Assembly (NCBI GenBank): GCA_002842495.1
Contig: PHDB01000023.1
Span: 1-49,680 of the forward strand
Direction of reading: 5' to 3'
Length of the DNA: 49,680 nucleotides
Source of the DNA: Bacteroidetes bacterium HGW-Bacteroidetes-6
Lineage (GTDB): Bacteria > Bacteroidota > Bacteroidia > Bacteroidales > DTU049
Shown in pieces: positions 8,101-20,284 of this stretch; the first letter of the stretch is position 1, and each line of letters opens with the position of its first letter. The notes under the pieces are model-generated. The model saw nothing but the letters and a program-made list of their open reading frames with translations. It ran no database searches and was not told where the DNA came from. The position numbers were made by a program, and so were the translations under genes.

Positions 8101-11100
8101 GGAAATCAGCTACTTTAAGACGATTCAGTTGGTCGTAGCGATAAACGTGACCGTTCATATTGTCATACTGTCCACCGTATGGTATAGTGCGTTCGGTCCA
8201 ACTGCTGATATTGCCGTTGTACAGGCTTGTGCCATTCAATAACAAGGCATCATCGGTGTTGAATGGTGATGATTCGGTGTAATAGGTGCGATGATAATCG
8301 CCGGCATAGTATCCCAGGGTCATACCAAAGAGGTCCTGACCGGTTTTGCTGCCGGTGTTGCCGTCTTCGCCCGGATCGAGGGTCACATCCAGGTTCGGAT
8401 GGTTAACGGCTTTGAGCCAACCCTGAATGGTGTAGGTGTAATCGACTCCCTGCACCTGGTCTTCGCCTATCAATGTACGTTTAAGCGGACCGTGCTGGTA
8501 GTAGTCGTAGCGGGCATCGCGATCCCAGATTTCTCCATCGGTGCTGGTCTCGGCAATGGTGATGCGTTTGTCGGCATCGTAGCTGTAGCGATGGAAAAAA
8601 CGATCGGCTTCCTTTTCGTTGTATTTTACTTTCAGTACACTGCCCGAGAGCAAATCGTACTCGTAGCCCACATAGCTGCGACCGGCTACGGGTTGTTCCT
8701 GAACAAGCCATTCCACATTGCCATGCGGATCGTAGCTGTAGTAGGTCCATGTCTGGTCGTTGGTGGTCAGCAGGTTGCCGTCGTGGTCGGTGTGGCTGTA
8801 GCTAACACGGTTTTGCAGATAGCGCGGCTGTTCGCCGTAATAGGTTACACCGGCCATGGGGGTGCTGTAGTTTGTAAAGGTGCGCTGTTCGAGAACAAAG
8901 TTCTGATCGTCGGGGTATGTGGAAGTGTTGACATAAAGGGTGTCTATCCCGTAGGCCTGTCCTACTTCGACAATGCGGCTCAGATCGTCGTAAATAGTAT
9001 AGCTCCATGCATTTATCGCGGCTTGCCGGGCATTTTGGCTGAAACGCAGGCGCCCTGCAAAGTCGTACCAAAAATAACTCTCGCCACCGTCGGGGGTTTT
9101 CTGGCGAACAAGCTGTTTGAGCGAGTTGTATTCGTACTCGGTTACCAGGTCGTGTGCTGGGTGCTGCATGCGGCTGGTTGTAGCGGTGCTCACTCCGGCA
9201 GGCGGTACGGTGCGTACCAGGTTGCCGGCCCGGTCGTAGTAATACAGGGTATAGTGGTAGTACGCCAACTTGTAATTCAGAATGTAGTCTTCTTCGTCCA
9301 ACGCACCCACAAAACAAATGTCGTGGTACATCTCTTCTATGCTTTGCCGGTGGTCTTCTACTATGCGGTCTATCTCTTCGTTTACACGCTGGAGCATGTA
9401 CTCACAGCCGTATTCTTCGCAACCCATCGGGGTGTAATCGAAGGCTCCGGTAGTATCCATATGAAATGTATCGGTCTTGACACATAAGCCGCCACAAGGC
9501 AAATCAATTGGCAGATTAAAGCATGGACAGATACTCTGATACATTGGATCGGACTGTGCACGGTATGCATCCGTATTGTAGTAATTATTTACCAATACCA
9601 AACGACAGCATTCGACCAATTCAATATCACTGATTAATGTTCCTACCAAACCCACATCATCTGTAATTACTCCCTCAACCATCTCATAAACACCACTCGT
9701 ATCAGCAGAAATGAGACTATATGACATGTTGTAGGTACCACTACATGCATCCCCTATCGGCAATACAGTATCTCCCTGAACTACGGTGAAAAGCTGATTG
9801 TTTATATCCTCACTAAAAACCAAATCCTTAATGCAATTAAATACCGTCACAGTTATTCCAACATTAAACTCCTGACCCGAAGCCACCTGAGCCGGATAGG
9901 TTCGGATTACCCGCAATGTGGAATTTTCAAAGGTATCTGACACCATTTGCAGATTGTTATAATATCCGTTACTGCAAACCAATGTAAAATACAATGCAGA
10001 ATCCGGATGCAGAATAAATTGAGGATCATCCAAATCGTCTCCGTTGCATCCCGAACCCAGCTCGCTCCAGAGGCTTGCAGGCAGTAATGAACTCAGTTGA
10101 ACCAATGCCGTATCGGCATAATTATTACGCGCTCCGTTCAGATACTGGTTTAAAGACAACATAAACCACCTTTGGGTGCTCGAACTCAAACTATCTAAAC
10201 TTGTATACCCTGCCCTGCAAAGGGGAACTCCGTTTACCATGCTGTCGGGGATGGTTAGCTCCCAATCGAAAAACATAGAAGCTATCAGCCGGTCATACTG
10301 ACTCTGAGTGCCTATACTATCTATTCCATTTTCATCACCATAAATACTCAACGCACAACCATCTTCGCAGTATTTAAGAGCTTTGAGCGCCAAACAGTAG
10401 ATGCTGTCAATTTCTACATAACCTGCTACAACGGTATCGAGACTAATGGGGGTATGGCTAACCACATAGCCTATACTATCGCCCAAATCGGGTATCAGTG
10501 CATATTGGTCGCCTTCTACATAACGACCCTGCTGGTGATAATAATTTATCAATTTGCTGATGAACTGAGGCATGCGACTCTCGCAGGTAGCCCGGCAATA
10601 ATCTTCGATGGTGTCGCGAACAGTGTACACGTTGAATGTGCTGCCCCAGGGCAATTCGGGCATCTGGTCGGTCTGATTATGAATGCAGCCATAAAACATG
10701 GTCAGCAACGAATCTTTTTCGGTAGCACTCGCCGCACTCAGGGTTCCGGCTATATCGTCGTCAAATATCTGTTCCTCGCACAAACTGTTTACCAACGCCG
10801 GTGGGTAATAAACATATTTGTAGGGCTCGGCCCGGTAGGTCTCGTAGTCTCTGGTGGTATCCTCATACTGGGTGCCGGTGCACTGAAGAAACATATCCAA
10901 CAGGTTGGCTCGTTTGCCTTCTTCCATCATCAACGTGTCTATTGCACCTAACCCAAATACGGCTCCCTGCCAGCACTGCCACAAATCTTCACAGTTGTAA
11001 CCGTCGGTTTTCATACTCTCTATCACTTCGTTGAACTCGCCGGATACATAACCTATGGATGGTAAAAATGCGTTCAAACTATCCGACGTTGTACCGCTAT

Positions 11101-13417
11101 AATATCTTCCGGCATACACACTGTCTAGCAGTGCTTCAAAATCGCGATCAGCACAGTGCGTGGTATCGCAGGTCATCAACGGTATCTCCAATGTGTCGCA
11201 CACACCTGCCAGCGGAATACGAATAACACTGTCCTGCATATAAATGCCATATACCAGATACAGGCTGTCCATATCGTGGTTGCCGAGTATGCGTATCAAG
11301 TCTTCCAACTCGTCTTTTATTTCTGTACGCACAACACTACCGACACTATCGGTATAGGCCGAAAGATAGGTATCGCTGCTGCCGCTTGGGCTGTTGTATA
11401 AATAAACTTGTTTCTGAACGATGTACTCGCCGGGTGGAAGGGTAATGCTGTCGGCCAAATGGGGCACATCTGTGCCGCTGTAGCAACTTCCGTAAGCGGG
11501 GGTGTTGCGGATAGTGGTATCGTACACTTCGAACAAGGTGTCGCGAACTTCCATTATCCTGATGTTTACGCTGTAATCGCAACTGTAACACAGGTTAACA
11601 CAGGCATCGCCATAACCATCGCCAGCCAAATCGTATCGTATTCCAAAACCGGTGGGTTCGGTAAATACATAACGCTTCATCGTTGTGTAGCCTTCTGAGC
11701 CCATAGAATCGGCCTGATCTATCGTATCCTTTACATCAAAGGCCGCTTGTCCGGCTCCCGGCAAACGATCGAACCGGCTCGAATCGGTCGGAACTACCAA
11801 ACAGGTGATGATGGTCTGACCCTGCTCGTTGATGTAGCTAACACTGGTACTCCCGTTCGGGTCGGTGGTAAGGGTCTTGAACGACTTGCTGCTCGATGGA
11901 GCTTCGTCGCCCAATACACGAACCAGTTCTATATCGGATGGACTCCCGTAATATACACGGGTTGTATGGCGGTCAATCTCATCGCTCAGTTTGTGAACAC
12001 TGCCCGGGCCGCTCTGCTCCCGGGGACGGCCTGTTCCATCGCCATAATATATCACCCGGCTATAGGGGTAGCCGTTGGCGGTGGGTATCCCCAAATCAGG
12101 GTTGTTGTCAGAATAGTAATCTGCCAACACACTGCTGACACTATCCACTTTCTGTGGGCTACGCAAATACGTATTTGCATCAAAATCGGCAGCTGTATAC
12201 AACTGACCGGATGGGTTGGTGATATAGTTACGCACATAACCCAAATGATTGCTGTCTACCGGAGCACCCAGGGTCGTAAGTGCCGGACGCCCTGCGTAAT
12301 CGAGCAACATCTCGTTTACAATCAATTTGTCTTCGCTCTGTACCATGGCCTGCTGCTGACGCACTTGCTGCAATCCGTTGGCATAGGTCATCTGTTCGCT
12401 GATACGAACCTGGCTCTTGCCCTCAGGGTCGCCTTCGGTGAAAACACGGCTGTAGATAAAGTTCAGGCTGTCATCAAACTGAGTATAAAAAAACAAATAT
12501 GGACTGGAAGAGCTTGTAATATGAAGGTCGGTAGCCCCATCTATATACACCCCACTATTGCTCCATGGACCCCAGTTGCGCGGATCGCTGATGCCGCCTT
12601 CGTACAAATCGCCTATCGCACGAACCCGCCATACATAATAGCCTGTTCCTTCGGCCAAAGTAAGTGTTATGCTCTTCTGAGCACTTCCGGTCTCTATGCT
12701 CAATGCTTCATCCCAGTTTACATTGGTGGTAATATCGTCCTCATAGTCCGAGGTACTCTCATCCATATTGTATAATCGCAATACTTGTATCTCATAGTCC
12801 TTTACTTCCGGGCAACCATAGCTCCAACTGAATTCTACGGGGTTATCCGACGGATCTACGGCACTCAGCGTTGGCCCTGCCAAAAAACCTCCGGCTATCG
12901 TTTTTTCTTCGTAATATACTTCCAGCTTCACCGAATCTAAATCTACACAAGCAAAGCTGCTGTCGGTGCGCTCGGCTGTTACTACTATTCGCTTCGACGA
13001 ACCTATAATATTGCTGATATCGGTCTTGATTAACTGCTCCGGACTGCTCTGGTCAATAGTAAGTACACGGGTATATGTCCCAAGCAAATTGCCGCTGCCA
13101 CTCATCGTGTAATTGTTATACACTTTCACTTCTACGGTCAACTCATAACTGAATGGATTACTGCCATACTGATAATCCTCGCCATGGGTCAAGCGCATAT
13201 ACATATCGCACCCTGTTACCACAGGATTACATCCAGCAGAAAAAGTTGGAGGATACTTCTTCGTGTACATCGTCTTCTCCTCACCGGGGTCCAACTCTCC
13301 ATTGCGGATTGTTATGCTCGTACTCTTTGAGTAGGTCTGCGAATGAAGAGATGCCGGCTTCAATGCCAGTAACAGCATGAATAAAAATCCCAATAAAAAT
13401 GAAGATGCATATTTCAT
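5198..13417 (-). CDS. Giant exported Rhs/YD-repeat protein with variable C-terminal domain
   Basis: 2739 aa from the ATG at 13417, which begins a signal peptide ([20 protein letters not shown], cleavage near LHSQ). An upstream in-frame start would overlap the preceding gene and bury this peptide. Approximate layout: FN3-like segment (180-290); DUF6443-like region (335-470); a long Cys-containing unknown region (480-1380); YD/Rhs repeats (1390-1960; [23 protein letters not shown]); an inserted beta-propeller-like stretch (1960-2380); Rhs core (2385-2513; [48 protein letters not shown]); then a glycine- and Ser/Thr-rich C-terminal domain of about 226 residues. The core should form a closed beta-cage around the C-terminal polypeptide, as in known Rhs/TcC proteins. 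There is no T9SS sorting domain and no recognised toxin motif in the tip. GC drops in the tip, suggesting tip exchange. Confidence 0.9.
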   Translation of the reverse strand: MKYASSFLLGFLFMLLLALKPASLHSQTYSKSTSITIRNGELDPGEEKTMYTKKYPPTFSAGCNPVVTGCDMYMRLTHGEDYQYGSNPFSYELTVEVKVYNNYTMSGSGNLLGTYTRVLTIDQSSPEQLIKTDISNIIGSSKRIVVTAERTDSSFACVDLDSVKLEVYYEEKTIAGGFLAGPTLSAVDPSDNPVEFSWSYGCPEVKDYEIQVLRLYNMDESTSDYEDDITTNVNWDEALSIETGSAQKSITLTLAEGTGYYVWRVRAIGDLYEGGISDPRNWGPWSNSGVYIDGATDLHITSSSSPYLFFYTQFDDSLNFIYSRVFTEGDPEGKSQVRISEQMTYANGLQQVRQQQAMVQSEDKLIVNEMLLDYAGRPALTTLGAPVDSNHLGYVRNYITNPSGQLYTAADFDANTYLRSPQKVDSVSSVLADYYSDNNPDLGIPTANGYPYSRVIYYGDGTGRPREQSGPGSVHKLSDEIDRHTTRVYYGSPSDIELVRVLGDEAPSSSKSFKTLTTDPNGSTSVSYINEQGQTIITCLVVPTDSSRFDRLPGAGQAAFDVKDTIDQADSMGSEGYTTMKRYVFTEPTGFGIRYDLAGDGYGDACVNLCYSCDYSVNIRIMEVRDTLFEVYDTTIRNTPAYGSCYSGTDVPHLADSITLPPGEYIVQKQVYLYNSPSGSSDTYLSAYTDSVGSVVRTEIKDELEDLIRILGNHDMDSLYLVYGIYMQDSVIRIPLAGVCDTLEIPLMTCDTTHCADRDFEALLDSVYAGRYYSGTTSDSLNAFLPSIGYVSGEFNEVIESMKTDGYNCEDLWQCWQGAVFGLGAIDTLMMEEGKRANLLDMFLQCTGTQYEDTTRDYETYRAEPYKYVYYPPALVNSLCEEQIFDDDIAGTLSAASATEKDSLLTMFYGCIHNQTDQMPELPWGSTFNVYTVRDTIEDYCRATCESRMPQFISKLINYYHQQGRYVEGDQYALIPDLGDSIGYVVSHTPISLDTVVAGYVEIDSIYCLALKALKYCEDGCALSIYGDENGIDSIGTQSQYDRLIASMFFDWELTIPDSMVNGVPLCRAGYTSLDSLSSSTQRWFMLSLNQYLNGARNNYADTALVQLSSLLPASLWSELGSGCNGDDLDDPQFILHPDSALYFTLVCSNGYYNNLQMVSDTFENSTLRVIRTYPAQVASGQEFNVGITVTVFNCIKDLVFSEDINNQLFTVVQGDTVLPIGDACSGTYNMSYSLISADTSGVYEMVEGVITDDVGLVGTLISDIELVECCRLVLVNNYYNTDAYRAQSDPMYQSICPCFNLPIDLPCGGLCVKTDTFHMDTTGAFDYTPMGCEEYGCEYMLQRVNEEIDRIVEDHRQSIEEMYHDICFVGALDEEDYILNYKLAYYHYTLYYYDRAGNLVRTVPPAGVSTATTSRMQHPAHDLVTEYEYNSLKQLVRQKTPDGGESYFWYDFAGRLRFSQNARQAAINAWSYTIYDDLSRIVEVGQAYGIDTLYVNTSTYPDDQNFVLEQRTFTNYSTPMAGVTYYGEQPRYLQNRVSYSHTDHDGNLLTTNDQTWTYYSYDPHGNVEWLVQEQPVAGRSYVGYEYDLLSGSVLKVKYNEKEADRFFHRYSYDADKRITIAETSTDGEIWDRDARYDYYQHGPLKRTLIGEDQVQGVDYTYTIQGWLKAVNHPNLDVTLDPGEDGNTGSKTGQDLFGMTLGYYAGDYHRTYYTESSPFNTDDALLLNGTSLYNGNISSWTERTIPYGGQYDNMNGHVYRYDQLNRLKVADFQYYNGSNWNDQDSYFDEAYTYDGNGNIETLNRRAAGAYSDIDDLAYHYYPHTNQLAYVDDSGVNDGRWSDITDQADTNYVYDAIGNLIADEANDIESIIWNVYGKIDTIYKSSGDTLIYSYDATGNRVRKQLRPGTYDPEQYKNTFYTRDAQGNIMATYSLDITGTVNDYDASLVLNEQPIYGSDRIGVRNPDLSVYSCKTDPNNLWTRPEEQAYTTTDSLMLFPMQNAPATGTGSIIHSGNPIVQYVTAQIATAAEGTWDMRSGYNTLTVPYNSRLGFSTQNTAVALNECGETELYAASVNLIQQTTSSPGSTTLLFGRNRNLLTGSTGINTDANSQSAFTRIPGSDNRWYYITLSQGSVWLHTIDATAGVVESTNQNLDPSSSTYGHTLALVEDNTGTETGMLYVRRHNASTHKTELVGFRIDESGVGAPELLAEFSSMDVSGEGEIQLSADATKLAVANKTKKSFLWLTVAKAGEVRLFDVNTTHDTLSNQAGVLTQNFVNYVSLDFTQSGDYIYVMKDDGQRTPVKYNISAQTSLPLSEVAGGGDVRRGTDGKIYVASAKKLSYISSPEDATPTLSAMTWNYNYIPNGSLSPQPVRMGIYTIACGGTFARLVDKKQYELKDHLGNVRVTFSDLKEPVSCSDLSQGWSATATTVNNYYSFGMLQPNRCYATDNYRFGFQGQEADNEVKGEGNSINFKYRVHDPRLGRFLSIDPLAPKYPHNSPYAFSENRLIDCIELEGLETYSINFNAGITQGIVDLGSPMLGFYWVPFGGDEWNLRIKLAYDSDIQNLTLGVGVDHTKIEAGAIGGGLGGGGHTRSTRIENSDAWIGVNLMSGNFFSGANSESENEFKLEESGTVGFYTGTEREGKPMNYSLGLKDLSAELFVIGGQVGLTFEIDETTAPTASTASAVSTTVIPPLTNITGTTSTTASSSSNSSSSGFQWSSSSTVTATPPTTVTYSVTSTQ

Positions 13418-13445
13418 CTGACGAAGCAGCGAAAAGCGTGCATAA

Positions 13446-14180
13446 TCATGACTTTTGTTTGCGTAAATCATAATATTCAAAGTCTTTAAATTCGGGCAAT
13501 AGTTTTCCTTTATTATCCAGAATATTATCCAAAATATTCTTTTTAAACTTCTGATCATCATTACTATAATCGATTCGTATAAAACTATAGTCAAGCCTTG
13601 AAATATCCTGACGAATCGACGTGAAGTAAATTGTAGCCTTTAGTAAGTCCTGCGAAATACTGTTTATCTCAAACCGAAGTTTTCTGACAGTAGAAAAATC
13701 GCGTGCATTTTCATTAACAATCAATGTCAAAACCTTTACTTTTGGATCTTCTACTTTAGTAGAACACGACTCGAGAACGCTATGCATCAATATGCCTTCG
13801 CGCATCGATTTGATCCCAAGTACGTTTTCGTCATTGCTTACCGGACTTGCCGAATAACCAACAGTCACAATTTTTGCGAGATGATTAATGGCAATAGTAT
13901 ATTCATTATTCTTATACATATCAGCCAGGTTGCTCTCCATAACGATGTAATCCTTTCGGGCCCATATATAATAATGAACCGAACTCACCAATGGCTTATC
14001 AGCACCCTTTATTACGGAAGAAGTAGACTTGATAATATATTCGAAATAAGCGCATTTGTCTTTCTCTTCCGGCAGCGGCTTCTCCATTTTGGAGTATGCT
14101 GCTGCAAGCAAATCCATGCAATTCTGACCATTAACAATCAGAGAAAGCAATAACAATAATATCCCGGATAGAATCTTCAT
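13446..14180 (-). CDS. Secreted protein of unknown function in the Rhs operon
   Basis: 244 aa, ATG at 14180 (the TTG just upstream is ignored), with a signal peptide [19 protein letters not shown]. The mature part is a mixed alpha/beta sequence with motifs such as [20 protein letters not shown] and [17 protein letters not shown]. The alternating hydrophobic beta pattern loosely recalls LolA/LppX-type periplasmic folds, but I cannot assign a family. It lies between the two giant genes: 11 bp after the stop of the 2030-aa gene and 28 bp before the 2739-aa start. Co-translation and a role in export or folding of these proteins are likely by context only. Confidence 0.8.
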   Translation of the reverse strand: MKILSGILLLLLSLIVNGQNCMDLLAAAYSKMEKPLPEEKDKCAYFEYIIKSTSSVIKGADKPLVSSVHYYIWARKDYIVMESNLADMYKNNEYTIAINHLAKIVTVGYSASPVSNDENVLGIKSMREGILMHSVLESCSTKVEDPKVKVLTLIVNENARDFSTVRKLRFEINSISQDLLKATIYFTSIRQDISRLDYSFIRIDYSNDDQKFKKNILDNILDNKGKLLPEFKDFEYYDLRKQKS

Positions 14181-14191
14181 CAAAAAGTAAA

Positions 14192-17100
14192 TTAATCGTC
14201 GTTTCGATCCATAAACGAAGGCGTGTGATAATGTGTTTCCTGTATCGTCTTGATTCCATTAACTGTCTCCACCTTCTTCCGGATTAGTTTTCCTTCAGCA
14301 TTGTATTGGTAGAACAACCCAAAATGCTGGTCGTCGAAACTTGCCAGAAGTTTCTTTGTTGCTACATCATATACATAACAACTAACCTGTGCATTGGTAG
14401 GCTGCAAACGGGCATCGTCGATGTAAATAGTTGAAGAAACATTCGATACTATCGAAAACGTCATTGAATAGCTTGCAGAGAGCATGGCTTCGGGCACTAC
14501 CGCCTGATACAATGCCCACTCACCAATACGGGCAATCCGGGTAAATGCAAAATCAGAACTTGATGTTGAATATGCCATCTTCAATTTCACCGGACTATTC
14601 GCATAAGTATCATCCTTCACCCAAACTTTCACCGATACGCCTTCGTCAAGCGAACCTTCCTTATTGATTGGTTTGAAAATGAACTCGCTTCCCGATGAAC
14701 TCAATAAATAAGAATTCCTTCCTGAATGGGATGCAGCATCGGTCTGATTAGCAATACTGTTGCTTATGTTTCGATCCTCAAACATGCCTTGAGACGCAAT
14801 CGTATAAACATTCTCAAAGCTCTCGAACTGAGCCTGTCCATATTTGGCATTCTGCGCCATCATATAAACAAGTGTGTTGATATAGCCCATCTTGGCACAA
14901 CTGTAAATTCCAAGAATATTCTTTTCTTCCACCGGGTTGCCATCGGGTGTGTACCTGGTTATTTCGCTGGTTCGAATCCATTTTTCAACATCATTATTCT
15001 CAATCATTGCAAAGTCGAACAAGCGGAAACCAAATACTCCGGCATCTTTATAATTGCGTTCAGTTGGCTTTGCCCCTCCAACAATTCCCTCTTTATACAC
15101 ATAGGAATACTTGGGTCGCCATTTTCCTTTACATCCTTTTTCATAATTGTTTCCACTGACAGTTTCAATATTATAATCTGATGGATCATACAACCAATTA
15201 TCGCTATATGCGGTTGCATTAGCCGAAACAACTTTCTGCAAATCGAACTCGCTGTTGCAGAAAACAAAACAGGGAATATCCTGCCTGCAACTACCCTCCT
15301 CCCAGTAAACCTTACCGCTGTTTTGGTCAAGGACAAACGATCCTGATCCGCTAAGCACCGTTTCACAATTATCGTCTACATTTACTGTCAGAATACCATT
15401 ATCGAACGCCATGTCTATTTCAGCAGTAGAATCGCACGAAATACCCTCTTTAAATTGAGCAGCAATTAAATCGCTCTGGAACTGATATGATGCATCTAAT
15501 TTGTGTGATTCGAGTGTTGCCACAAATGCAAGCCTTGCGGCAATTTCTTGCTGCGATAAAGCACTACCGGTCATCAGCGGTGTCCCGTAGGTAGTTACCG
15601 AAGCTGCCGGCGATCCAAGCTGGTTGGTGCGCCCACTCCGGATCACTTCAATACTCGACAGAGTCCCTGATGAATTAATGGTTGAGCCAAAAGCCCCGGC
15701 AATATAAAATCCCGATGTGCCCAATTGGGTTATATGACAAAACGCACTGCCTCCAACTGAATAATTTAACTTCAACAAATCACCTTCGGAGAAACCTTTC
15801 ATCCCTTCGCATACACAGCCACCACTGGAAGTAATATCGATGTAGTTTCCACTAAGTTGAATATTCATTGTGTAACCGGAAGCTGAAGCCACCAATTTCC
15901 GCTCACTCAAAGCCTTTGGCCTTAGTGCAGAATAATAATAAGAGGCCGGAATAGCATAATTCACATAATACCCATCGTGCGACGACGATTGTTGCAGATT
16001 CATACCGCTAAAACCATCATACGTTTTTGTTACAATCGGTTTGCCTGAATAAATATCAAAAGCCAGATTTTCAGTTGTTTGTGTAATTCCATCTTGTGAT
16101 GCTGTGATTTTCTTTTGAATCACCGGATAAGAAATAAGCTTCGTTGTAGCATGTGTTGAAATCTTGCTTTCGGAATAGGTATATGAAGGCATCGCTGATG
16201 CAAATGGTAATGGAATAAGCAATAATCCCACGTTGGCATCAAATTCAACATTCAGATCGTTTGTAATATCACTGATATGACGTTTCTCCATAACTATTTC
16301 GGTCTCTTTGCCGGGAAATTCGTTTCGGATATCTCCAATACCGTAAAACATGGGAATGCTTTCACCGGGTAAATAATACTCGTATTTCTGCCTGCTGGTT
16401 TCAATCCACTCATTCGGGTTGTTGTAGCTTCCGGCATAGGTGGTTATTGCTTTGGGACTACCACTAATATTGTATTGCACAAATCTGAAACCCTGTGTTG
16501 CCCATACATTTGCAACAATATAGTTTAATATTCCTGTAATCATATTCAAGCGGTCTGTTTTTTTCTCAATTGAAGTGTTATCAAATGCCTTCCCCTTAAC
16601 ATCTTCAGTATTGAATGAATAATCAAATGGAAAATCCTTCCATGTATAAAATTCATTAACAACAAATCCGGGGCTGGAAGAACCAGAGTGAATATTGCGG
16701 GAAACAACCCTTGAATATCCAACTAATGGCCCTGGCAAAACCGATTGACCGATTGGGCCTTCGAATTGAGATTTATCTTTTCCTGCAATTGCTTTCTGTA
16801 TCCAAGTCTGATTTTCGCGCGACACAAGCAAATCGATTAGTACATTTTCGTCGCGTCCTTCGGCCGGTTCGTTTGATGCAACACCACTGCAAGTTCCATC
16901 GTTATTGATATACAGATACTCCGTTCCAAACAAAACATGATCTCCTCTTTCCATTCCCGGGTCGTACATCATTATTCTTTTAACCCTCAATCCGCCGCCT
17001 TTCTTCGGTTTTAGTGTGGGTATTCTGAAATATGACATACTATTATTCATCTCTTTACAAGAGCCTTCAAATAAATCTTTAGAGCTACCCCACCCAGTGG

Positions 17101-20100
17101 CAATATTTAATAAATTGCTTTTCACTTGACCTTCATCATTTTCATCTGTAACTTCAGTGTAACTAGCATTACCATCATTCAATTTGTTTCCTTTTTCATG
17201 TCGGACAAAATCGCGGCATACTTTTACAGGCAACTGATCTTCACCGCTTTTAAGTACAATCCAGAGCTCTGCAGTTCCTCTCTTTTCCGCCCTTTCAATC
17301 GACACATATCCATCAATAAATTCGGTATTGGCAATGTTATTCAGGGTGAAGTCAGCATTATTTCCAACCATTGAATATAAAAATTTGAAGTATATCTTCT
17401 TTTCTGCATACTCCTGATTAATTAACTTAACCAGGCTATCAATATCACTGGATGAAGTAACTCCTAAATCTTTTTCCACATTTAATCTGAATTCACGATT
17501 GTTCTCCGAATGATCCGACAGACTCACCATTACATCAGCACGTCTATCTTGAACATACAAATATTCATCCTGCTCATACTGTACATGTATTTGGCCTCCC
17601 GAAGGCAGTGTAATACATTTTAACTGCCATGCAGCCGGATCAAAATTTGTTGGTGGTGTTTGATCGACCCAAGGATTCAACGAATCATTTCTATCTTCTC
17701 CATTGGCTTCATAATACCCCCATCTGTCCATACAGTTGGCCGAATATGCCGGATTCTCATTCAATCCCTGACCATAATCTTCAAATGAATCATAAGGACT
17801 AGGATAATCTGTTTCTGGATAATTGTAATTAAATATATACGGACTGGTTTTGGCATTCACAACTCCATTATACTCAAACCATACTTTTTTCAATGTGAGT
17901 TTTCCATTTGTCATTGGTGCATCACTATTTGGTGTTAAAGCACATAACGAATAATCGTATTCGAAATTAATAGTTTGAACAAGTATTAGATTTTGTCCGT
18001 CTTTGGCATACAGTTCTATTCTTTTCAAACTCTTAAGTGATTTTGATCCCTTAGCATCTGACTCATTACGTGCTGCCGCTTCGTCGTGTTCGGCATCTTT
18101 TCCATCAAACCTGTTTTCTGTAATGAATTTTGCTATGTGGGTCTTGGTTTCAATACTTTCTAAGTAATAAATTTCTTTATAACCGTACGAAACAGAACCC
18201 GTATTATCAGATAAATCTGACAATTGATTATCGCTGAACGATAACCCGTTGTAAGGCATTCGCCATTTATACCAGTCTCCGATATTTGAGCCTCCGTATA
18301 GCCGGGTATAGTTAAACATCACATATCCCCCAAAATCACTTTCATCTGGGCCGTTGTTGTTTACATCAAGATAATCTGGAGTTGTAATCTGGGTCAGAAG
18401 ATATGTTGTGGCATAAGTATCATCATTTTCCTCACCAACCTTCATTTTAAAATCTGAGCAATCGGTATATGCATATTTATGATTGGTCACCGTTGGCTGG
18501 CAACCGTTTAACCCATATTGAAGCGAAACTTCATTAGCGCCATTAACAGGAATTCCGTACACATACTGCATCCCATCATCTTTAGATATAGCAAATTCAC
18601 GGATCTGATCATCGTTCTCATTTTCAAACGAAACACCTGCATTGCGCTTATCGTAGGCCCTGTAATGGACGGATGACACTGTTTCTCCTACCCGGTTGAA
18701 TGTATTGTAACCAATATACGATGAACGTCCGCTACGGTTCACATTTTCATGTCCGAATTTCGATGTAAGATAACTATTCGCCGTAGATACCTGAGGACTA
18801 TATGATTTCGCACCGGGGATAGAGCAATGAGATTTCATTTTTGCTGCCTGAGCATCCGTTGACCATGAATAATCTACATCTCCACCCAAATCGTTATTAA
18901 ACCTGAAAAACTGATTTTCGGATCCCGAGCCTGCAAACAAATAATCATTGGTATTCCCAGAATTTGGCCAATCGCCTTTGATTTTTAAAGATTGCCAACC
19001 AACCCCAATATCACCTCCTAAACCAAAGTTTAGCCCAACCTGAGTTTCAACACCTAACTGCAAAATTGTTGTTGAACTTGCTTCTTCATTTGGGCGAAAA
19101 TGCCCAATACGATTCTGAATAATTCTGAATCCGCCAGATAAACCTTCTCCTGTTAAATTATATTGGTCGGCATTCGAAAATGGCACTCCTGTATATAGCT
19201 CCCGGTCAGTAAAAGCTTGGTCGTTCTCTGTGTAATAATCCATAATTGAACTTGGATTATTGTCAGCTAGTGATGAATACATATAGCCATTATAACTTTT
19301 TACCAACACCGGCTCATTCACTTGTCTTGTATAACTCCCAAATGCTCCAATTTCAGGGCCAACCGGAACAGGAGTTGGTACCAATTCTAAAGAAAAGGTT
19401 AAATTAACAGATGTTCCAGAATAATGCTTGAATACGGATGGGAAATTAGTGCCGGCGTAAAATGTGGATGAAAAACTTTTACTGAACTTATTTACGGCAG
19501 ATCCAGTATTCATTTTATTTCCTTTACCATTTTCCCTGTTTTTTTTATAATCTGACCGTGAATTTTTTATTGCAGTACAATCATTTTTTTTCTTTACTTC
19601 TTCATCACTGCTATTAGTAACTTCTTCTGTTTTCTCATCATCTCCTTCTTTCTTCTTCTTAGCAATCTTCATAATCTTACCTACGTTCAACTTCGGGGAA
19701 AATGTCATTTGCCCATCATTTACTGAGAATCCTAGTGAAACTAATCCTTTAGCTACCGATACTCCGGCACCAACTGAATAGCCAAAGCCCCGGTAATTAT
19801 TGTACCGGATACTTGCACTTAATTGAACAGGCACATCCATGCTAAAAGCTTCTGGATTACCAAAATGAAAACCAATCGTTCCAGTCCAGTTGGCAGGCAT
19901 CTTATTATAATAAGTAACATTTCCGTTGTTAATATCATCGGCAAAACCCCTTTTATTCCTGACAATAGACCCTGGATTCAACGTCCAGCCATACCCCACC
20001 CACGATGCTTCCGATTCAACGTTTTCTCCACTATGGTAAGAAAGCGACATGGCATATTCGCCGCCATTCGCTCCGGGAATATTCAAAACCGGAATATTGT

Positions 20101-20284
20101 ATGTAAAATCCCCTGAAAATTCATTCACCATACTGGTTGTAGCTACAGGTTCAAAACTTGAAAATTCAGGCGATGATGGGCCACTCGTCAATGCCATGGC
20201 TGCCATTGGATAAAAGGCCTCATTCAGTATCAGTAAAGCTGTGAATGCTGCTACATATTTCAGATTTTTTCTTCGCTTCATCAT
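14192..20284 (-). CDS. Giant exported SpvB/Rhs-like companion protein
   Basis: 2030 aa. ATG at 20284 (a second ATG follows) overlapping the upstream stop. Signal peptide within residues 1-32 (basic start, then YVAAFTALLILNEAFYPMAA). Residues 45-115 read FSGDFTYNIPVLNIPG, MSLSYHSG and WVGYGWTLNPGSIVRNKRGF, the pattern found at the start of SpvB/TcB-type proteins and of Bacteroidota Rhs companions. A Lys/Glu/Asp-rich low-complexity insert lies at about 200-258. The very long middle is beta-rich and unassigned. A jelly-roll (CBM-like) segment lies near 1840-1980, and the last 50 residues look like a YD repeat (FGLFYQYNAEGKLIRKKVET). There is no T9SS sorting domain. Together with the 2739-aa protein it may build one cocoon, as TcB and TcC do. 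That assembly is inference. Confidence 0.87.
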   Translation of the reverse strand: MMKRRKNLKYVAAFTALLILNEAFYPMAAMALTSGPSSPEFSSFEPVATTSMVNEFSGDFTYNIPVLNIPGANGGEYAMSLSYHSGENVESEASWVGYGWTLNPGSIVRNKRGFADDINNGNVTYYNKMPANWTGTIGFHFGNPEAFSMDVPVQLSASIRYNNYRGFGYSVGAGVSVAKGLVSLGFSVNDGQMTFSPKLNVGKIMKIAKKKKEGDDEKTEEVTNSSDEEVKKKNDCTAIKNSRSDYKKNRENGKGNKMNTGSAVNKFSKSFSSTFYAGTNFPSVFKHYSGTSVNLTFSLELVPTPVPVGPEIGAFGSYTRQVNEPVLVKSYNGYMYSSLADNNPSSIMDYYTENDQAFTDRELYTGVPFSNADQYNLTGEGLSGGFRIIQNRIGHFRPNEEASSTTILQLGVETQVGLNFGLGGDIGVGWQSLKIKGDWPNSGNTNDYLFAGSGSENQFFRFNNDLGGDVDYSWSTDAQAAKMKSHCSIPGAKSYSPQVSTANSYLTSKFGHENVNRSGRSSYIGYNTFNRVGETVSSVHYRAYDKRNAGVSFENENDDQIREFAISKDDGMQYVYGIPVNGANEVSLQYGLNGCQPTVTNHKYAYTDCSDFKMKVGEENDDTYATTYLLTQITTPDYLDVNNNGPDESDFGGYVMFNYTRLYGGSNIGDWYKWRMPYNGLSFSDNQLSDLSDNTGSVSYGYKEIYYLESIETKTHIAKFITENRFDGKDAEHDEAAARNESDAKGSKSLKSLKRIELYAKDGQNLILVQTINFEYDYSLCALTPNSDAPMTNGKLTLKKVWFEYNGVVNAKTSPYIFNYNYPETDYPSPYDSFEDYGQGLNENPAYSANCMDRWGYYEANGEDRNDSLNPWVDQTPPTNFDPAAWQLKCITLPSGGQIHVQYEQDEYLYVQDRRADVMVSLSDHSENNREFRLNVEKDLGVTSSSDIDSLVKLINQEYAEKKIYFKFLYSMVGNNADFTLNNIANTEFIDGYVSIERAEKRGTAELWIVLKSGEDQLPVKVCRDFVRHEKGNKLNDGNASYTEVTDENDEGQVKSNLLNIATGWGSSKDLFEGSCKEMNNSMSYFRIPTLKPKKGGGLRVKRIMMYDPGMERGDHVLFGTEYLYINNDGTCSGVASNEPAEGRDENVLIDLLVSRENQTWIQKAIAGKDKSQFEGPIGQSVLPGPLVGYSRVVSRNIHSGSSSPGFVVNEFYTWKDFPFDYSFNTEDVKGKAFDNTSIEKKTDRLNMITGILNYIVANVWATQGFRFVQYNISGSPKAITTYAGSYNNPNEWIETSRQKYEYYLPGESIPMFYGIGDIRNEFPGKETEIVMEKRHISDITNDLNVEFDANVGLLLIPLPFASAMPSYTYSESKISTHATTKLISYPVIQKKITASQDGITQTTENLAFDIYSGKPIVTKTYDGFSGMNLQQSSSHDGYYVNYAIPASYYYSALRPKALSERKLVASASGYTMNIQLSGNYIDITSSGGCVCEGMKGFSEGDLLKLNYSVGGSAFCHITQLGTSGFYIAGAFGSTINSSGTLSSIEVIRSGRTNQLGSPAASVTTYGTPLMTGSALSQQEIAARLAFVATLESHKLDASYQFQSDLIAAQFKEGISCDSTAEIDMAFDNGILTVNVDDNCETVLSGSGSFVLDQNSGKVYWEEGSCRQDIPCFVFCNSEFDLQKVVSANATAYSDNWLYDPSDYNIETVSGNNYEKGCKGKWRPKYSYVYKEGIVGGAKPTERNYKDAGVFGFRLFDFAMIENNDVEKWIRTSEITRYTPDGNPVEEKNILGIYSCAKMGYINTLVYMMAQNAKYGQAQFESFENVYTIASQGMFEDRNISNSIANQTDAASHSGRNSYLLSSSGSEFIFKPINKEGSLDEGVSVKVWVKDDTYANSPVKLKMAYSTSSSDFAFTRIARIGEWALYQAVVPEAMLSASYSMTFSIVSNVSSTIYIDDARLQPTNAQVSCYVYDVATKKLLASFDDQHFGLFYQYNAEGKLIRKKVETVNGIKTIQETHYHTPSFMDRNDD

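Noticed and set aside
8291..9487. 398-codon plus-strand open frame antisense to the Rhs repeats
   Set aside because: It lies wholly opposite well-supported YD-repeat coding sequence. The product is rich in Val/Ile/Gly without any motif, and stop-poor antisense frames are expected in the GC-richer repeat region.
11747..12775. 342-codon plus-strand open frame antisense to the N-terminal part of the Rhs gene
   Set aside because: It shadows the DUF6443-like region of the 2739-aa protein; no recognisable domain, signal peptide or promoter.
13418..13594. N-terminal extension of 59 residues for the 2739-aa Rhs protein
   Set aside because: It overlaps the end of the preceding secreted-protein gene out of frame and would bury a good signal peptide that starts at the ATG at 13417.
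5198..20284. T9SS sorting domains on the two giant Rhs-like proteins
   Set aside because: The C-termini (Ser/Thr-rich tail ending [10 protein letters not shown], and HYHTPSFMDRNDD) lack the type A and type B sorting-domain patterns that are clear in three other proteins here.
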